This document shows, in pieces, positions 7,083 through 7,215 of a stretch of DNA of 7,215 nt (positions are counted from its first letter, which is position 1; every line of letters begins with the position of its first letter). The stretch is from positions 1 through 7,215 of the forward strand of contig JAIZWN010000367.1 in the NCBI GenBank assembly GCA_020443945.1. The letters are read 5' to 3'. The notes below the pieces were generated by a model. It worked only from the letters and a program-made list of their open reading frames with translations. It was not told the DNA's origin and made no database searches. The stretch is from Candidatus Thiosymbion ectosymbiont of Robbea hypermnestra. GTDB lineage: Bacteria; Pseudomonadota; Gammaproteobacteria; Chromatiales; Chromatiaceae. Position numbers and translations under genes: made by a program.

Positions 7083-7086
7083 CTTC
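7083..7086 (-). promoter_or_regulatory. Weak Shine-Dalgarno candidate for the ATG at 7075
   Basis: GAAG lies seven bases before the ATG on the minus strand. It is a poor match to GGAGG but correctly spaced. The competing TTG at 7135 has AGGA about ten bases ahead, so ribosome-site strength does not settle the start; the position of the conserved KS start does. Confidence 0.3.
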
Positions 7087-7109
7087 GGGTGTGTTCTGTT
7101 CGTGAGTGG

Positions 7110-7119
7110 CAGACGTCTG
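7110..7119. promoter_or_regulatory. Perfect 10-bp palindrome in the leader
   Basis: CAGACGTCTG reads the same on both strands and ends 35 bases before the ATG at 7075. A further CGTCT at 7126-7130 can pair with AGACG at 7111-7115 as an alternative hairpin. It could be a small operator or a leader structure. I see no convincing -35/-10 promoter pair on the minus strand in 7076-7215. Confidence 0.3.
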
Positions 7120-7154
7120 AAAAGCCGTCTTGCAAAAACTGGTAGTCCTAAAAT

Positions 7155-7209
7155 CTGTAGGATGGGGCGCGAGACCACGCTAGGCTTTGCCTGTCCTATC
7201 ATCCTATAG
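7155..7209. repeat. Imperfect inverted repeat upstream of the PKS
   Basis: CTGTAGGATG (7155-7164) pairs with CATCCTATAG (7200-7209) over ten positions with one G-T pair. Inside is a smaller hairpin AGGC-TTT-GCCT (7182-7192). The GTAGGATGGG type of arm is, in my experience, typical of short interspersed repeats in high-GC gammaproteobacteria. It could alternatively be a structured end of a neighbouring transcript. The DNA here is poorer in G+C than the gene. Confidence 0.5.
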
Positions 7210-7215
7210 ATCACA

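Noticed and set aside
7076..7135. TTG at 7135 as the true start
   Set aside because: The extra 20 residues are unlike the N termini of this family, and the ATG at 7075 sits right before the first KS strand. It is kept only as an alternative.
7005..7214. Minus-strand 69-codon frame across the PKS leader
   Set aside because: It runs through the upstream inverted repeat and then out of frame into the KS start. Nothing in it resembles a protein.
1..7215. CRISPR array, tRNA, rRNA or insertion sequence
   Set aside because: No regularly spaced direct repeats, no clover-leaf or rRNA-like stretches and no transposase coding sequence were seen; the repeats present are short palindromes.

Overview
The window is almost entirely one very large gene on the minus strand. 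It is flanked by about 80 bases at the low-coordinate (3') end and about 140 bases at the high-coordinate (5') end. The gene encodes an iterative type I polyketide synthase of 2330 residues when started at the ATG at 7075. Its N-terminal half is recognisably of the enediyne PKS family (PksE; SgcE, CalE8 and DynE8 are characterised members). This rests on the order KS-AT-ACP-KR-DH-phosphopantetheinyl transferase and on enediyne-type signature stretches in the KS, such as GNSLTG followed by RANLLRLRWPYVRR and then EDTLAGALSN.

The protein does not stop after the phosphopantetheinyl transferase, as known PksE proteins do. About 320 further residues look like two successive hotdog-fold thioesterase-like segments. 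The second carries NYVGNIYF, resembling the ETNLVGNVYY region of the free-standing enediyne thioesterase (E10/CalE7 type). The first keeps a W-x-G-x-x-R-E stretch that resembles the following part of the same family. The likely layout is KS-AT-ACP-KR-DH-PPT-TE1-TE2, a self-activating synthase with its own release activity. By analogy with PksE plus E10, the product would be a linear polyene or related polyketide made from malonyl units. That product assignment is inference.

No other enediyne cassette gene (E3, E4, E5) or tailoring gene lies in the window, so it cannot be said whether a true enediyne is made. The gene is high in G+C (about 65% by eye), and both flanks are poorer in G+C.

Short palindromic or repeat-like DNA appears at three places: upstream (7155-7209), at the stop codon (80-103), and possibly in frame inside the DH domain (2048-2098). 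Together with the base composition this fits a repeat-rich, high-GC proteobacterium. A gammaproteobacterium such as a purple sulfur bacterium (Chromatiaceae) is my best guess, at low confidence. No tRNA, rRNA, CRISPR array, insertion sequence or second protein gene was found.
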